Below are positions 32,057 through 42,600 of a DNA stretch of 64,000 nucleotides, in pieces. Where the stretch lies: positions 2,035,547-2,099,546 of the forward strand of contig NZ_CP123897.1 in the NCBI RefSeq assembly GCF_029910655.1. Reading direction: 5' to 3'. A program made the translations under genes and the position numbers. Numbering within the stretch: position 1 is the first letter of the stretch; the number at the start of each line of letters is the position of its first letter. Source of the stretch: Methylomonas sp. UP202 (GTDB taxonomy: Bacteria > Pseudomonadota > Gammaproteobacteria > Methylococcales > Methylomonadaceae). The notes under the pieces were generated by a model, which was not told where the DNA came from, searched no databases, and was given only the letters and a program-made list of their open reading frames with translations.

Positions 32057-32728
32057 TTATTTATCGCTCAGTCTAAAAACTGGCAGTATTCTACTGCGTG
32101 GCGATTTATTGGTAAGCGCCATAGCAGTATGGGTGCTTTTCTTAAAAACTCCAATCGAAAATGCTCCGGAAAATAAGGCAAGCAGTAGCGGAAACATGGA
32201 GGGTAAAGGTACTGGAGTCAGATCGCTGATTTTCCAGCCGGATAATTTAAGCGGATTATCTGTAAAACTGCTGTTATAGATTAAATTCTGAGGCATTACA
32301 CTTGCGTAAAGACCAGGATTAGGACTATAGGCAGAGGGTGTATCGGCGCTAGTGCCTATTAGCGTATCCGCGCCACGCAAATATTGGTGAAATTGACTAA
32401 AATATTTGTAATGGGCAACCTGAGCACTAAAGTTGTTCTGCAAACCATCAAAAGAAACAATTCCACTACCGCCACCGAAAAAGGCGCCCGTATTAATTTT
32501 ATCGCTGCTATGAAAAGTATCACAGCAGGTATAAAAACCAATTCCATTAACTGTTATCGAGCTAAAATCCACATTAGAAATTAAATTGCCCGCTGCCGTA
32601 CCAGTAAAAAAAGCATCAAAAGAGCCATTAACGCCATTGTATTCCAGATGATAATTAGAGGCGTAAGCAGCTTGGTTAAATAAACCAGATAAGGCCAACG
32701 CCATACAAAAAATTTGCAAATAATTCAT
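32057..32728 (-). CDS. VPLP-type sorted exported protein with unusual tail
   Basis: 223 residues, AT-rich. Signal peptide (MNYLQIFCMALALSGLFNQA then AYA), then an Asn/Ser/Gly-rich beta body. The sorting motif 'TPVPLPSMFPLLLALFSGAF' is followed by the expected Lys-Lys. Unlike the other sorted proteins here, it continues about 28 residues past the basic stop-transfer (to 'RLSDK'), suggesting a 3' frameshift or fusion with downstream DNA. A solo copy of a MITE-like end lies 33 bp upstream of its start. Confidence 0.68.
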   Translation of the reverse strand: MNYLQIFCMALALSGLFNQAAYASNYHLEYNGVNGSFDAFFTGTAAGNLISNVDFSSITVNGIGFYTCCDTFHSSDKINTGAFFGGGSGIVSFDGLQNNFSAQVAHYKYFSQFHQYLRGADTLIGTSADTPSAYSPNPGLYASVMPQNLIYNSSFTDNPLKLSGWKISDLTPVPLPSMFPLLLALFSGAFSIGVFKKSTHTAMALTNKSPRSRILPVFRLSDK

Positions 32729-32758
32729 AACTTACTCAAAAAAATTAATTACAGGCTA

Positions 32759-32778
32759 GGGAGCCTCTGATTAATTCG
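32759..32778. repeat. Solo end of a MITE-like element
   Basis: GGGAGCCTCTGATTAATTCG matches the terminal repeat of the element at 33968-34064 (GGAACCTCTGATTAATTCG). No second arm was found within 150 bp. Confidence 0.45.
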
Positions 32779-32930
32779 TTGGCATGAATTTCATAACCAA
32801 TTAAATCAGTGCTTGTGTATTGGTTTTTCTTGAAAAACTAAAGTAAATATCCTCGGCAAAGCCGGGGGCTTTATGTTGTGAACTGCTCAAAGCGGTAAAT
32901 AGGGTCGCTAAAGCGGCCCCTTATCAATAG

Positions 32931-32949
32931 TCGCCAATAGGTGGCGACT
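32931..32949. repeat. Small palindrome at the 3' side of the IS200-like remnant
   Basis: GTCGCCAATAGGTGGCGAC forms a short hairpin (GTCGCC/GGCGAC) abutting the end of the transposase remnant, as expected of IS200/IS605 subterminal hairpins. Confidence 0.45.
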
Positions 32950-33290
32950 CATTGCCAAAGGTTCATTTGTTCGATTTGCTGATCTTCCTGTTCTTGATGG
33001 CGGATATACTCCCGTATTATCGTTTCGTCCCGGTCCACCGTCGAAACAAAATATCCTCGCGCCGAGAAATGTCGATCAACAAAGTTCCGCTTCTTTTCAC
33101 CATAAACACGGGCCAATTGAATCGCACTCTTCCCTTTGATGTAGCCAACCACCTGCGACACTGAGTATTTCGGCGGTATCGATATCAACATAGGCACGTG
33201 ATCCGATAATCTGGCGCTGGAGCAACGAGGCACGAAGACCACTAAAAGTCGCCGATCTTGGTAGGATCGACGGCAGAATGTCCAAACCAA
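32949..33290 (-). pseudogene. IS200-type transposase remnant
   Basis: The last 85 or so residues match IS200/IS605-family Y1 transposases: 'DHVPMLISIPPKYSVSQVVG', 'YIKGKSAIQLARVYGEKKRN' and 'ARGYFVSTV.RDETIIREYI' containing the catalytic tyrosine region, ending 'EQEDQQIEQMNLWQ'. The usual HUH dyad 'DHVHM' reads DHVPM, so the second His is lost. The upstream 30 residues are unrelated, so the N-terminal third is missing. Inactive remnant. Confidence 0.78.
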
Positions 33291-33310
33291 AGTTACGCTG
33301 AATGACCAAT

Positions 33311-33814
33311 TTACTGGCTATCAACAATACTGATATTAGTAAGTTCCAATCTAGCTGCTGTTCTGGCTTGGATATAAACCTCGGTTAAATTGTCCAAAGA
33401 AAGACCGGATACATCATAGGCCCCTAAAGCATTCAATTTTACTGAATAACTCCTAGAGTTACCAAGAGAGTCAACGGTGTTTATATAGACGCCTGGATAG
33501 CCTTTAAGTGTCGTTGCGTATTTTAAATTGAAGGCTTTGAGTGAAAAAGTGACACCTGCGGGCGCCTTCATGCCATAAGCAGCCATGGTTCCAACTTTTC
33601 CCGCAGTTAGGCTACCGTAGGTGGGAAACACGTTTTGAACAGTACATGACGATGGAGTATTGTACATACTCACAGTAAAAAAATAACCCGATTGGGTTGC
33701 ATCGCAGGTAAATGGTGCAACATCCGGAGTTGGATTAGATGGAGTAAATGTAATCAGTTTATTTCCGGCATTTGCCGAAAAAGATAACAGCGCCAACAGC
33801 AAAATTTTAAACAT
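33311..33814 (-). CDS. Small secreted protein, unknown function
   Basis: 167 residues with a clear signal peptide (MFKILLLALLSFSANA, cleavage before GNK) and a Ser/Thr/Asn/Tyr-rich beta-type mature part containing two cysteines (about 38 and 57) that could form a disulfide. It has no sorting anchor, unlike its neighbours. AT-rich like the surrounding island, and placed between the IS200 remnant and the MITE-like element. A possible secreted accessory to the surface proteins; that is inference only. Confidence 0.62.
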   Translation of the reverse strand: MFKILLLALLSFSANAGNKLITFTPSNPTPDVAPFTCDATQSGYFFTVSMYNTPSSCTVQNVFPTYGSLTAGKVGTMAAYGMKAPAGVTFSLKAFNLKYATTLKGYPGVYINTVDSLGNSRSYSVKLNALGAYDVSGLSLDNLTEVYIQARTAARLELTNISIVDSQ

Positions 33815-33967
33815 GTTGTTTCCTTGTTAAATGGTTGAAACGTCCGTGCCGGAAAAGTCCTAAAATCTAAATATCATGACAACTTGTAGGCAAGCTTCGT
33901 TGATTAAGGTTACAAGCAATATTTCTTTGACAACTGATACCTGATAATCAATCAAAACAATCGCTAA

Positions 33968-34064
33968 GGAAACTCTGATTAATTCAGTTTTTCAAAAAAA
34001 TTTATCTGTAAACCATCGATTTAATAGTTATTAAATTTGAGATTGCGAATTAATCAGAGGTTCC
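33968..34064. repeat. MITE-like element with 18-bp terminal inverted repeats
   Basis: The left end GGAAACTCTGATTAATTC (33968-33985) and right end GAATTAATCAGAGGTTCC (34047-34064) pair at 17 of 18 positions. The 60-bp interior is AT-rich and non-coding. Length and structure suggest a non-autonomous transposon derivative. No clear target duplication. Confidence 0.65.
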
Positions 34065-34150
34065 ATAATGTGGATTACCCTAATAAAGCGATTATTCCGT
34101 TAAAACTATCCTGGAAATTCAGGGTTTCGCAGTAGCCCCTAGCCGCGAAT

Positions 34151-34825
34151 TCAAACCATGTTCGATCTTTTCCGACTTAAGGCACCCAATGCCAGTAATC
34201 CAGAGAACATAAATCCAATCGCACCTGGAATAGGCACCGTGGTCGGTACGTTTGAAGACAGACTGAGTGAAGTTAATCGATACCAAAGCGATGTATCGAA
34301 TGCGACTTTACTGACGTTTTGTACTGCCGAGCCCAGAAAAGGGGGGGCAAAAGTATTTAGCCCCGGACCATAGTAATAAACCGTCGATGTATTTTCTGTA
34401 CCATGGCTATCGGTTCCTACCAAGTCAAGGTTAATGACGTCTAGGGTTGTGCCTGCTTCGTATAGATTAAAGCCATTTAGAGAGAATAACTGGCCGTCGG
34501 TACGGGTAATTTCTAAGGTTGTTTTTACGCCATAAGGGCCAACACTTGAACTATTAAAGATATCAATGCCTGCGGGTTCTATATTTCTGTAAATTGGCCC
34601 CCACGCTAACAAACCATTGCTAGGCACCGTATTGTTATTGACATCGTTATAGGGTGCGCCGACTGACGTCAGACGATAGTCGCCTAATACGGCGGAATGA
34701 ACTGCGCCACTAAACGAAAACGGATTAGTGGAGAAATCGTAATTAACGGTCGTCGCAGCGATTGCCGGTTGGAGCGCCGAAAAAAAGAGTAAAGAAGTTA
34801 AACCCAGGGAGCCAAATTTATACAT
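34151..34825 (-). CDS. VPxP-type sorted exported protein
   Basis: 224 residues: signal peptide (LGLTSLLFFSALQPAIA, then ATT), a beta-rich body, and the anchor 'VPIPGAIGFMFSGLLALGAL' followed by SRKR. This is the PEP-CTERM/VPLPA-like sorting class. It follows the gene at 34922 on the same strand after 96 bp, possibly cotranscribed. No catalytic motif recognised. Confidence 0.8.
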   Translation of the reverse strand: MYKFGSLGLTSLLFFSALQPAIAATTVNYDFSTNPFSFSGAVHSAVLGDYRLTSVGAPYNDVNNNTVPSNGLLAWGPIYRNIEPAGIDIFNSSSVGPYGVKTTLEITRTDGQLFSLNGFNLYEAGTTLDVINLDLVGTDSHGTENTSTVYYYGPGLNTFAPPFLGSAVQNVSKVAFDTSLWYRLTSLSLSSNVPTTVPIPGAIGFMFSGLLALGALSRKRSNMV

Positions 34826-34921
34826 AACAAACCCGTAAAATGTATTGAGAACTAAAGCGTTTAATTAAAATGAGGTATACATACCGTGAAAAACAGGGTG
34901 AATGACAATTCCCCGGAAACC

Positions 34922-35959
34922 TTATGCGTTTTTTCGCCGATTCGCCAATATCAGGCCTAAACCAGTGCTGAAAAGCCACACACCCGCTGGGAGTGGTACG
35001 GGCGCAGCCGAGGCCAGCACGTATTGATTGGCAGTAGGATTGGTCAACGGGCCTTGGTTATAGCCGATGGAGTTAAAATTGGGCATGTAAAACGCGTTGC
35101 CTTCGCTGCCGGCAAATACAAAGAAGTCGGCCAAACCCAGAATTTCGATGCGGCCTTTATCCACCCCAAAGAAACCGGACCCATTAGGATCGTTGATATC
35201 GGCGCCGGTGCCGACCAACAGGGATTTACCATCGGCACTGACACTGACATTATTGAAATTGCCCGAAATCACACTGTTGGCCTGATTCCAAACAGTGTTT
35301 TCGGTCAGTTGCACGGTGATGTTCCAGTCGGTAATTTGCGCCGATCGGTTGCTGGCCGTTGTGATACTGCCAAACGCCGTAACGCCGCTGCCGAAGTCAA
35401 TCGGCGTGATCGTGTATTGGTTGCCACCTGCTGTATCTACGGTTGCCACCGGATAGGCGGGGTCAGTAGTGGTGATCGTCGAAATGCCAGAAGGAATTTC
35501 TCCTACGCGTGCGCTGTAGCTCGCTTGGTCGTTGCCGGTATTGAAATCCGCCAGGGAGATAGCGGTACTGAAATGCGGAAACGGTCCTTTCAGAAAGGAG
35601 GCTGTCCCGCAACAGGTTGGATCATTCGGATCATGGTTGATCGTCAACGCGGTCCCGGTATTGGTCAGACCGCTTACCGCCTGAATACTGGTGGATGGCG
35701 TAAAAATGTCTTTGGCAATTTTGGTCATCTGGATGTTCCAGCCGGTGATATTGCCGGCTTGCAACAATCCCGTCGTACCGTCGGTAAAGATCTTGCCGGT
35801 GACGGTTACATCCATGCTGGAACCATTGCCTGATGCGCTATACAGCGATAATGGCACTAAATCAAAAGTGGATGTGGCGGCGCCCACCGGGGCTCCGAAA
35901 GCCAAGCAGGCCACCATTAGCGCCGAATTTATGGGTTTGATGCTATTCATCATGTTCAT
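34922..35959 (-). CDS. VPLPA-CTERM sorted exported protein
   Basis: 345 residues. Signal peptide ('SALMVACLAFGAPVGAA', cleavage near residue 28), then a long Thr/Ser/Asn/Gly-rich body with a 'DPNDPTCCGTASF' cysteine pair. The C-terminal anchor 'APVPLPAGVWLFSTGLGLIL' with ANRRK is the textbook VPLPA-CTERM motif. Several Met codons cluster at the start (MNMMN), so the exact start is uncertain by a few codons. Next to two other sorted proteins on the same strand. Confidence 0.82.
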   Translation of the reverse strand: MNMMNSIKPINSALMVACLAFGAPVGAATSTFDLVPLSLYSASGNGSSMDVTVTGKIFTDGTTGLLQAGNITGWNIQMTKIAKDIFTPSTSIQAVSGLTNTGTALTINHDPNDPTCCGTASFLKGPFPHFSTAISLADFNTGNDQASYSARVGEIPSGISTITTTDPAYPVATVDTAGGNQYTITPIDFGSGVTAFGSITTASNRSAQITDWNITVQLTENTVWNQANSVISGNFNNVSVSADGKSLLVGTGADINDPNGSGFFGVDKGRIEILGLADFFVFAGSEGNAFYMPNFNSIGYNQGPLTNPTANQYVLASAAPVPLPAGVWLFSTGLGLILANRRKNA

Positions 35960-36027
35960 GATTGGTTCTTTTTAATCATTGAAGGAAAGCAAACTGGTTG
36001 ACTAAGTTTTAATGGGGGCCGTTAGCA

Positions 36028-36053
36028 CTTGGCACAGCCTAGGCTGTACCAAG
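36028..36053. repeat. Near-perfect palindrome between two surface-protein genes
   Basis: CTTGGCACAGCCT / AGGCTGTACCAAG, 13-bp arms with one mismatch and no loop, 22 bp past the end of the 36076-37116 gene. It may be a terminator without T-tract or an operator for the 35959 gene. Read on the minus strand it also contains GG-N10-GC. Confidence 0.5.
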
Positions 36054-36075
36054 CGTTCGAGAGAGTTGTTAAGCT

Positions 36076-37116
36076 TTAGACGATCTGTTTACGACGACCT
36101 AACCAGAACATGCCAGACAGTGTCGAAATGAACAGAGGAAGAGCCCCTGGCACCGGGACCGCAGCAACTTCGCCGACGTTTACCGAGGTCATCATGCGGC
36201 TTTGCAGGTCACCGTGCATGCTGGCGAAATCACAGCCTGTAGCTAGCTGAGTGCAGTCCTGACCAAAAATGTCCACGCCATTTTTGTTATCTGTGATTCT
36301 TTCAGCGCCCGAATAGGCATAAACCCAGAACATGGCCCGACCGCCAAAGCTGGAAGCGGCAATGTCACCGGCTTCGGTCAAGGCATCGCCCGGATCGAGC
36401 AATTGCGCTTCGGCCATCGGTAGGCTGGAAAACAACGGATTGGTAGCCATCAATTGATCCAGGGTCACTGCCGAGGTGTCTTCGGCGCTGACGCCTTGTA
36501 CCCAAATAGGATGGTTGGTGGTATTTCTCAATACCGCTGTTAGCGTGGCGCCGTTGAAATTCCAATCCGGGGTAATTACGACCGGTTGTGGAACGGGCGC
36601 GGGGGCGGGTGGTGGACTAGGTGGTGCAGCTTGACCTGCGGCTAAGATGTTGGTGCCGGCGATATAAAGCTGATTGTCGCCGGTATTTCGATCCAACCAA
36701 TTGTAGTTGATATTTCCGGTCGGCAACGTATTGAGGTGCACGCCAAAGTGGGTGACGCCGCCGTCTGCAACGGACGAATGTTGCCAGTAGTTGCCTGGGC
36801 TGGCATTGTTGCCATCGTATACCACGCCCAGTCCATTGCTAGTGTTATAGCCTTTACCGCAACCAAATGCCGAGCCGCAGTATGTCGGGTAAACTGGATT
36901 CAAATCGCCGACATTCAGGCCCGCCAAATCTACTTCAAAGCCTTCCATGGCCGAGCCGGTGTGGTTATAAACATCAAAGTTACCCAAGTAACCGATGATT
37001 TGCACACTCGCATTTACCGGCGCCGCTGAACTGCCCAGCAAAGTTGCCAAGCCCGCGATTCCAATATTCCGTTTCCAACGCAATGCCGCATCCATCATCA
37101 TTCTCCAAATTAACAT
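36076..37116 (-). CDS. VPxP-type sorted exported protein with Pro-rich linker
   Basis: About 340-346 residues. Signal peptide ('NIGIAGLATLLGSSAAPVNA', then S), a Gly/Asn/Tyr-rich N-domain with a cysteine pair ('YCGSAFGCGKG'), a proline-rich linker ('PPSPPPAPAPVPQPVV', about residues 165-180), a second domain with two further cysteines, and the anchor 'VPVPGALPLFISTLSGMFWL' with GRRK. Three consecutive ATGs follow TTGGAGA, so the true start is probably one of codons 6-8 rather than 37116. Surface-sorted; function unknown. Confidence 0.8.
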   Translation of the reverse strand: MLIWRMMMDAALRWKRNIGIAGLATLLGSSAAPVNASVQIIGYLGNFDVYNHTGSAMEGFEVDLAGLNVGDLNPVYPTYCGSAFGCGKGYNTSNGLGVVYDGNNASPGNYWQHSSVADGGVTHFGVHLNTLPTGNINYNWLDRNTGDNQLYIAGTNILAAGQAAPPSPPPAPAPVPQPVVITPDWNFNGATLTAVLRNTTNHPIWVQGVSAEDTSAVTLDQLMATNPLFSSLPMAEAQLLDPGDALTEAGDIAASSFGGRAMFWVYAYSGAERITDNKNGVDIFGQDCTQLATGCDFASMHGDLQSRMMTSVNVGEVAAVPVPGALPLFISTLSGMFWLGRRKQIV

Positions 37117-37399
37117 CCCAAAATTAATGTGGCCGAAGTGGATTTCCGATCATTGAGGACCACAGTGACTTGCGCCTTAAGGGTCAAGAACTGCAATAAG
37201 GTCGGAAGGAACACTGATTCAGCCGAGCGCATCATACTGGCGGAAGATGAATTCAATGTTAAAACATGATTAAAATCACATTTAGAGAAAATCAAAATAG
37301 ACTTTATTGAAAACCGATGAAATGCCTTTTTAAGCCTGCTTTAAGTGTCCGGGTAGAGTATTGATCGCGCATGAGTCATTTTGTTTTAGGGAGTTTAAA

Positions 37400-37759
37400 A
37401 TGTTCAAAATTGTGATAATCGTGGCGAGTCTATGGTTTTCCTCCGCGGCTTTTGCCGACGATGATGATTGGGATGAATACCCAGCATATCCGCCGCTCTA
37501 TTACCAACCGGTAGCCCCCGGCTATTACCGCGAGGAAACCGTTTATGTACCAGAACGCATTGTGGAATATATACCTGCGCGACCGCGTTTTTATGCACCA
37601 CCACCGCCGGTGCGTTACGAGTACTACGACCAGCGTACACCTCAAGGTCTCGTCGGCGGTCTCGTCGGCAGTGCTATAGGTTACGAGATGGGCCGAGGCG
37701 ATCCACTTGCTACCGGTATCGGTGCCGCAGCCGGGGCTTGGTTTGGGAATGGCATGTAA
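37400..37759 (+). CDS. Exported Tyr/Pro-rich protein with glycine zipper
   Basis: 119 residues: signal peptide (MFKIVIIVASLWFSSAAFA, then DDDD), a Tyr/Pro/Arg-rich middle (about 25-75, 'YPAYPPLYYQPVAPGYY'), and a C-terminal glycine-zipper pair ('GLVGGLVGSAIGYEMGRG', 'GIGAAAGAWFGNGM') as in small envelope proteins of the 17-kDa antigen type. No lipobox. The ATG follows GGGAG. Periplasmic or outer-membrane associated by inference. Confidence 0.72.
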   Translation: MFKIVIIVASLWFSSAAFADDDDWDEYPAYPPLYYQPVAPGYYREETVYVPERIVEYIPARPRFYAPPPPVRYEYYDQRTPQGLVGGLVGSAIGYEMGRGDPLATGIGAAAGAWFGNGM

Positions 37760-37785
37760 TGCATCATTTCACTGGCTGCAAGACG

Positions 37786-38225
<440 letters not shown>

Positions 38226-38242
38226 GATAGGAGTCCATGTCA

Positions 38243-39682
38243 TCAACTTTGCCAGCCGCCACCCAGCGCTTTGTAGAGTTCCACCATCGCGCTGATTTGT
38301 TTTTGCTTGGTTTCGATCAGTTCTTTCTTGGCTTCCAGCGCGTCGCGCTGGGTCAATAAAACCTCCAAATAATCCGCTCTTGCCGAGATAAATAACTGGT
38401 TGGCGACTTCAATCGATTTGACCAACGAGTCCACTTGCTGGCGTTTTAACTGGTAGTTTTTGTCCAGGTTGTCGATATTGGATATTTGATTGGCGACTTC
38501 GGCGTAAGCAGTAATGATGCTTTGTTCGTATTCGTAGGCCGCCTGCACTTGCTTGGCGTTGGCGTTTTTGTATTCGGCGGTGATCGCGTTTTTGTTGACC
38601 AGCGGGGCGACCAGTTCGCCGGCCACCATCGCCGCCAAGGATTCCGGCGTATTGATTAGGTATTTCAACGCAAACGCCTGAAAGCCGATGCCGGCCTTGA
38701 TGCCGAAGGACGGATAGAAATTGGCCCTGGCGACGTCGATGTTCAAGTCGGCGGCTTTTAATTCCAACTCGGCCTTGCGAATGTCGGGCCGGTTTTGCAA
38801 TAACTCGGATGGCAGGCCGACACTCAAGGCTTTGGGTTTGATATCCATAAAGCCGCTCGACGCGCGGGCTATCGGTTGCGGCGTTCTTCCCAGCAGCGTA
38901 TTGATCCGATTCTCGACCACGGTAATCTGCTGCTCGATCTCGTATTGGCGGGCCTGGTTTTTTGCGACTTCGGCTTCGTAACGCTTGACGGCCAGTGTCG
39001 TGGTTCTGGCGAAGGTTTGCAATTGTCTGACCACTTGCAAGCCGTTTTGCTGAATCGCGATGTTTTGCCGTAAGTTTTCCAGCTGGTTGTCCAAGGCTAT
39101 CAATTCGTAATAGGCATGCGCCACCTCGGCGACCAAGTTGGTTACCAAGAAATTTCGGCCTTCGCCGGATGCCATGTAATCGTAGACTGCCACTTGGGTC
39201 GCGTTCCGGAGCTTTTTCCAGATGTCGATTTCCCAAGTCGAGAACAGGCCGAATTGGTAATCGCCGAGAAAGGCCGGAAACGGTTGGCCCTTGGCGATAG
39301 TCAGATTGTCCTCGACCGCACCGTTGCGGGTGTATTGCGCGGTCTTGTCGCCGCCCGCCGACGCGCCGAGTTTGACGAAGGGCATATATTCCCCTTTGCG
39401 CGCTTGGATTTCGTTCTCGGCGATGCTGATCCGTTGCGCCATGATGTTGATTTCCTTGTTATTGGCGACGGCGGTATCGATCAAGCTGCGCAGCTGCGGA
39501 TCGTCGAAGAACTCTTGCCATTTCACGCTCGCGGCACTGGTCCGGTCGTTTACGCCGGGTTTGAATTGCTCGGGCAACTGCGTATCCGCGGTTTTCTTGG
39601 TCATGTCCGGAATGCCGCAGGCTTGCAACACAGCCATCGCCAAAGCCGTTACTAGCAAAACATGGGTTTTATTCGTCAGCAT
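38243..39682 (-). CDS. Outer membrane efflux lipoprotein (TolC/NodT family)
   Basis: Outer-membrane channel of a tripartite RND pump; 479 residues. Lipoprotein signal with lipobox 'LQAC' (Cys22). Two outer membrane efflux repeats carry the family strings 'FFDDPQLRSLIDTAVANNKE', 'TWEIDIWKKLRNATQ', 'LLQNRPDIRKAELELKAADL' and 'ARANFYPSFGIKAG'. It overlaps the RND permease gene by 14 bp and is the last gene of the operon. Substrate unknown. Confidence 0.92.
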   Translation of the reverse strand: MLTNKTHVLLVTALAMAVLQACGIPDMTKKTADTQLPEQFKPGVNDRTSAASVKWQEFFDDPQLRSLIDTAVANNKEINIMAQRISIAENEIQARKGEYMPFVKLGASAGGDKTAQYTRNGAVEDNLTIAKGQPFPAFLGDYQFGLFSTWEIDIWKKLRNATQVAVYDYMASGEGRNFLVTNLVAEVAHAYYELIALDNQLENLRQNIAIQQNGLQVVRQLQTFARTTTLAVKRYEAEVAKNQARQYEIEQQITVVENRINTLLGRTPQPIARASSGFMDIKPKALSVGLPSELLQNRPDIRKAELELKAADLNIDVARANFYPSFGIKAGIGFQAFALKYLINTPESLAAMVAGELVAPLVNKNAITAEYKNANAKQVQAAYEYEQSIITAYAEVANQISNIDNLDKNYQLKRQQVDSLVKSIEVANQLFISARADYLEVLLTQRDALEAKKELIETKQKQISAMVELYKALGGGWQS

Positions 39683-42600
39683 CTTGGGTACCGTAATGAT
39701 AGGTTTCGGTGAACGGATTGACGTCTTCGTCTTTGATCATGCGTTTGCCTTCGATCAGTTTGGCGAAGATGTAATACAAGCCTGGGATCAGCACCACGCC
39801 GAACACGGTGCCGAACAACATGCCGCCCAACGCCGAGGTACCGATGGTACGGTTGCCGACCGCGCCGGCGCCGGTGGCGAAGGCTAGCGGCACCAGGCCG
39901 GCGATGAAGGCAAACGAAGTCATCAGAATCGGCCGGAACCTTGCCTTGGCGGCTTCGATGGCGGCTTCACGTACCGACATGCCTTGCTCCTGTTTTTGCA
40001 CCGCGTATTCGACGATCAATACTGCGTTTTTACCGAGCAAGCCGACCAGCATCACCAAACCGACTTGGGAGTACACGTCGTTGGCCAAGCCCATGGTCTT
40101 CAGCAGTAAGAACGAGCCGAAGATCCCCGCCGGCAACGAGCAGATCACGACCAGCGGCAACACGAAGCTTTCGTACTGGGCCGCCAACACCAAATACACA
40201 AACACCAGCACCACGACGAAAATCACCAGCGCCTCGTTGCCGCGCGCCGCTTCGTCGAAGGACAAACCCTCCCAGGCTACATCGAAGCCTTGGGGCAAAG
40301 TCGCCTTGGCCACTTCCTTGATGGCTTTGATCGCGTCGCCAGAGGTATAGCCGGGCGCCGGTTCGGCGCGGATCGCCGCCGAGTTGTAGAGGTTGTAGCG
40401 GGTCAGTTCGTTCGGGCCTTGCTGTGGCTGCACGGTCATAAAGGCCGAGTAGGGCACCATTTCGCCGGCGTCGTTTTTGACGTAATAGTTCAAGACGTCG
40501 GTCGGGAAGCGGCGAAACTCCGGCAAGGCTTGCACATAGACCTTGAAAAAGTTGTTGAAGCGGATGAAGCCTTGCTCGTAGGTGCTGCCGATCATGATGT
40601 CCAGATTTTCCATGGCCTTATCGATATTCACGCCTTTTTGCATCGCCAATTTGTTGTCGATTTTCAACTCGTACTGCGGGTAGTTGGCGGCATAAAAGGT
40701 GAACAAGCCGGTTAATTCCGGGCGCTTGCGCAACGCGGCCATGAACTCCTGATTGAGTTTGTCGAATTGGAAGTAATCGGTGCCGGTGGTCTTATCCAAC
40801 AAGCGGAAGGCCAAACCCGATGCCGCGCCGTAGCCCGGTACAGCGGGTGGTTGGAAGAACTCGATCACCGCGCCGAAGTCGTGGGTTTTTTCCTCTAGCT
40901 GGCGAATTACGTCCTCCACCGACACCTTGCGCTGGGTCCAATCCTTTAGATTGATGATGCAGGTGCCGGCGTTGGAACCGCGGCCCTCGGTCAAAACCTC
41001 GTAGCCGGCCAACGACGATACCGACTGCACGCCGTCGATTTTTTCGGCGACTTCTTCCAGTTGTCGTGCCACTTTGTTGGTGACTTCGATAGTCGAGCCG
41101 GGCGGAGTTTGAATGATCGCGTAGATCATGCCTTGGTCTTCGCCGGGGATGAAGCCGGCCGGCAAGGTTTTATCCACAGTGAAGATGCCGAAGGAGAATG
41201 CAGCCAACACCACCACAGTGACGATGCGGCGGGTAACCACGACGTCCAGCAACTTGACGTAGCGCCCGGTAACTTTTTCGAACAGATAGTTAAATCCGTC
41301 GATGAACAGCGTAATCGGCGTCCGGCGCTTGGGTTGGCCGTGGGTGTTTTTCAAGATCATTGCGCACAACACCGGCGCCAAGGACAAGGCGACGACGGCG
41401 GAGATGATGATGGATGAGGCCATCGCGATCGAAAACTGCCGGTAAAACACGCCGACCGGGCCGTTCATAAAGGCGATAGGCACGAATACCGACACCATCA
41501 CCAACGTGATTGCGACGATGGCTCCGCCGATTTCGCCGAGTACCTGCCGAGACGCGGCATAGGGGCTTAAGTGTTCGGCTTCCATTTTGGCGTGTACCGC
41601 CTCGACCACGACGATGGCATCGTCAACGACGACGCCAATCGCCAATACCAACGCGAATAGCGTGATCAAGTTGATCGACAAACCGAAGGCCGACATCACC
41701 GCGAACGAGCCGATCAACGACACCGGCACCGCCAGAATCGGAATCAAAGTCGAGCGCCAGTCGCCTAGGAACAGGAATACCACCAAAGTCACCAACACGA
41801 AGGCTTCGCCCAAGGTGTGCAAGACCTTGTGAATCGAGGCTTCGACGAAACGCGACACGTCGTAGTTGATCTCGTAATCCATGCCTTCCGGGAAGGACTT
41901 TTTCAGTTCCTCCAGTTTGGCCTTGACGTCTTCGATGACTTTGGTGGCGTTGGTGCCGTAGTTTTGCTTCAACACAATCGACGCAGACGGGAAGGAATCC
42001 TTGTCCGAATAAATATTGTAGAACTCGCTGTCTAAATCGACTTTGGCGATGTCCTTCAAGCGCAGGATTTCGCCTTCCGAATTGGCGCGAATGATAATGT
42101 CCGCGTACTGTTCCGGCGTGTTGTACCAGCCTTGGTAAATCAACACGTATTCCTTGGATTGCGCCGCCATCCCGGTGCTCTGGCCGATCCGGCCGGGACG
42201 GCCGATGATGCTTTGCTTGGAGATCGCATCCATCACTTCTTCGGTCGAAACGCTATAGGCGCGCATCCGGTCCGGATTTAACCAAATGCGCATCGCGTAT
42301 TGGCGGGCGCCCAAAATCTGCGCTTGGGCGATACCGTAGATACGCTGGATTTCCGGTATCACGTTGACGTAGGCGTAGTTGAACAGGAATTTCTGGTCAG
42401 CGTTCTTATCCTTGCTGTACAGGTTGACGTACATCAGCATGCTGGGTTGGACGAAGTTGACCACCACGCCTTCCAAACGCACCAGATTCGGTAAACGACT
42501 CATCACCTGATCGACCCGGGTTTTGACGTTGACCATCGCGATATTCGGGTCCACGCCTAACTCGAATAACACTTGAATCGTCGCTTCACCGGCGCTGGTG

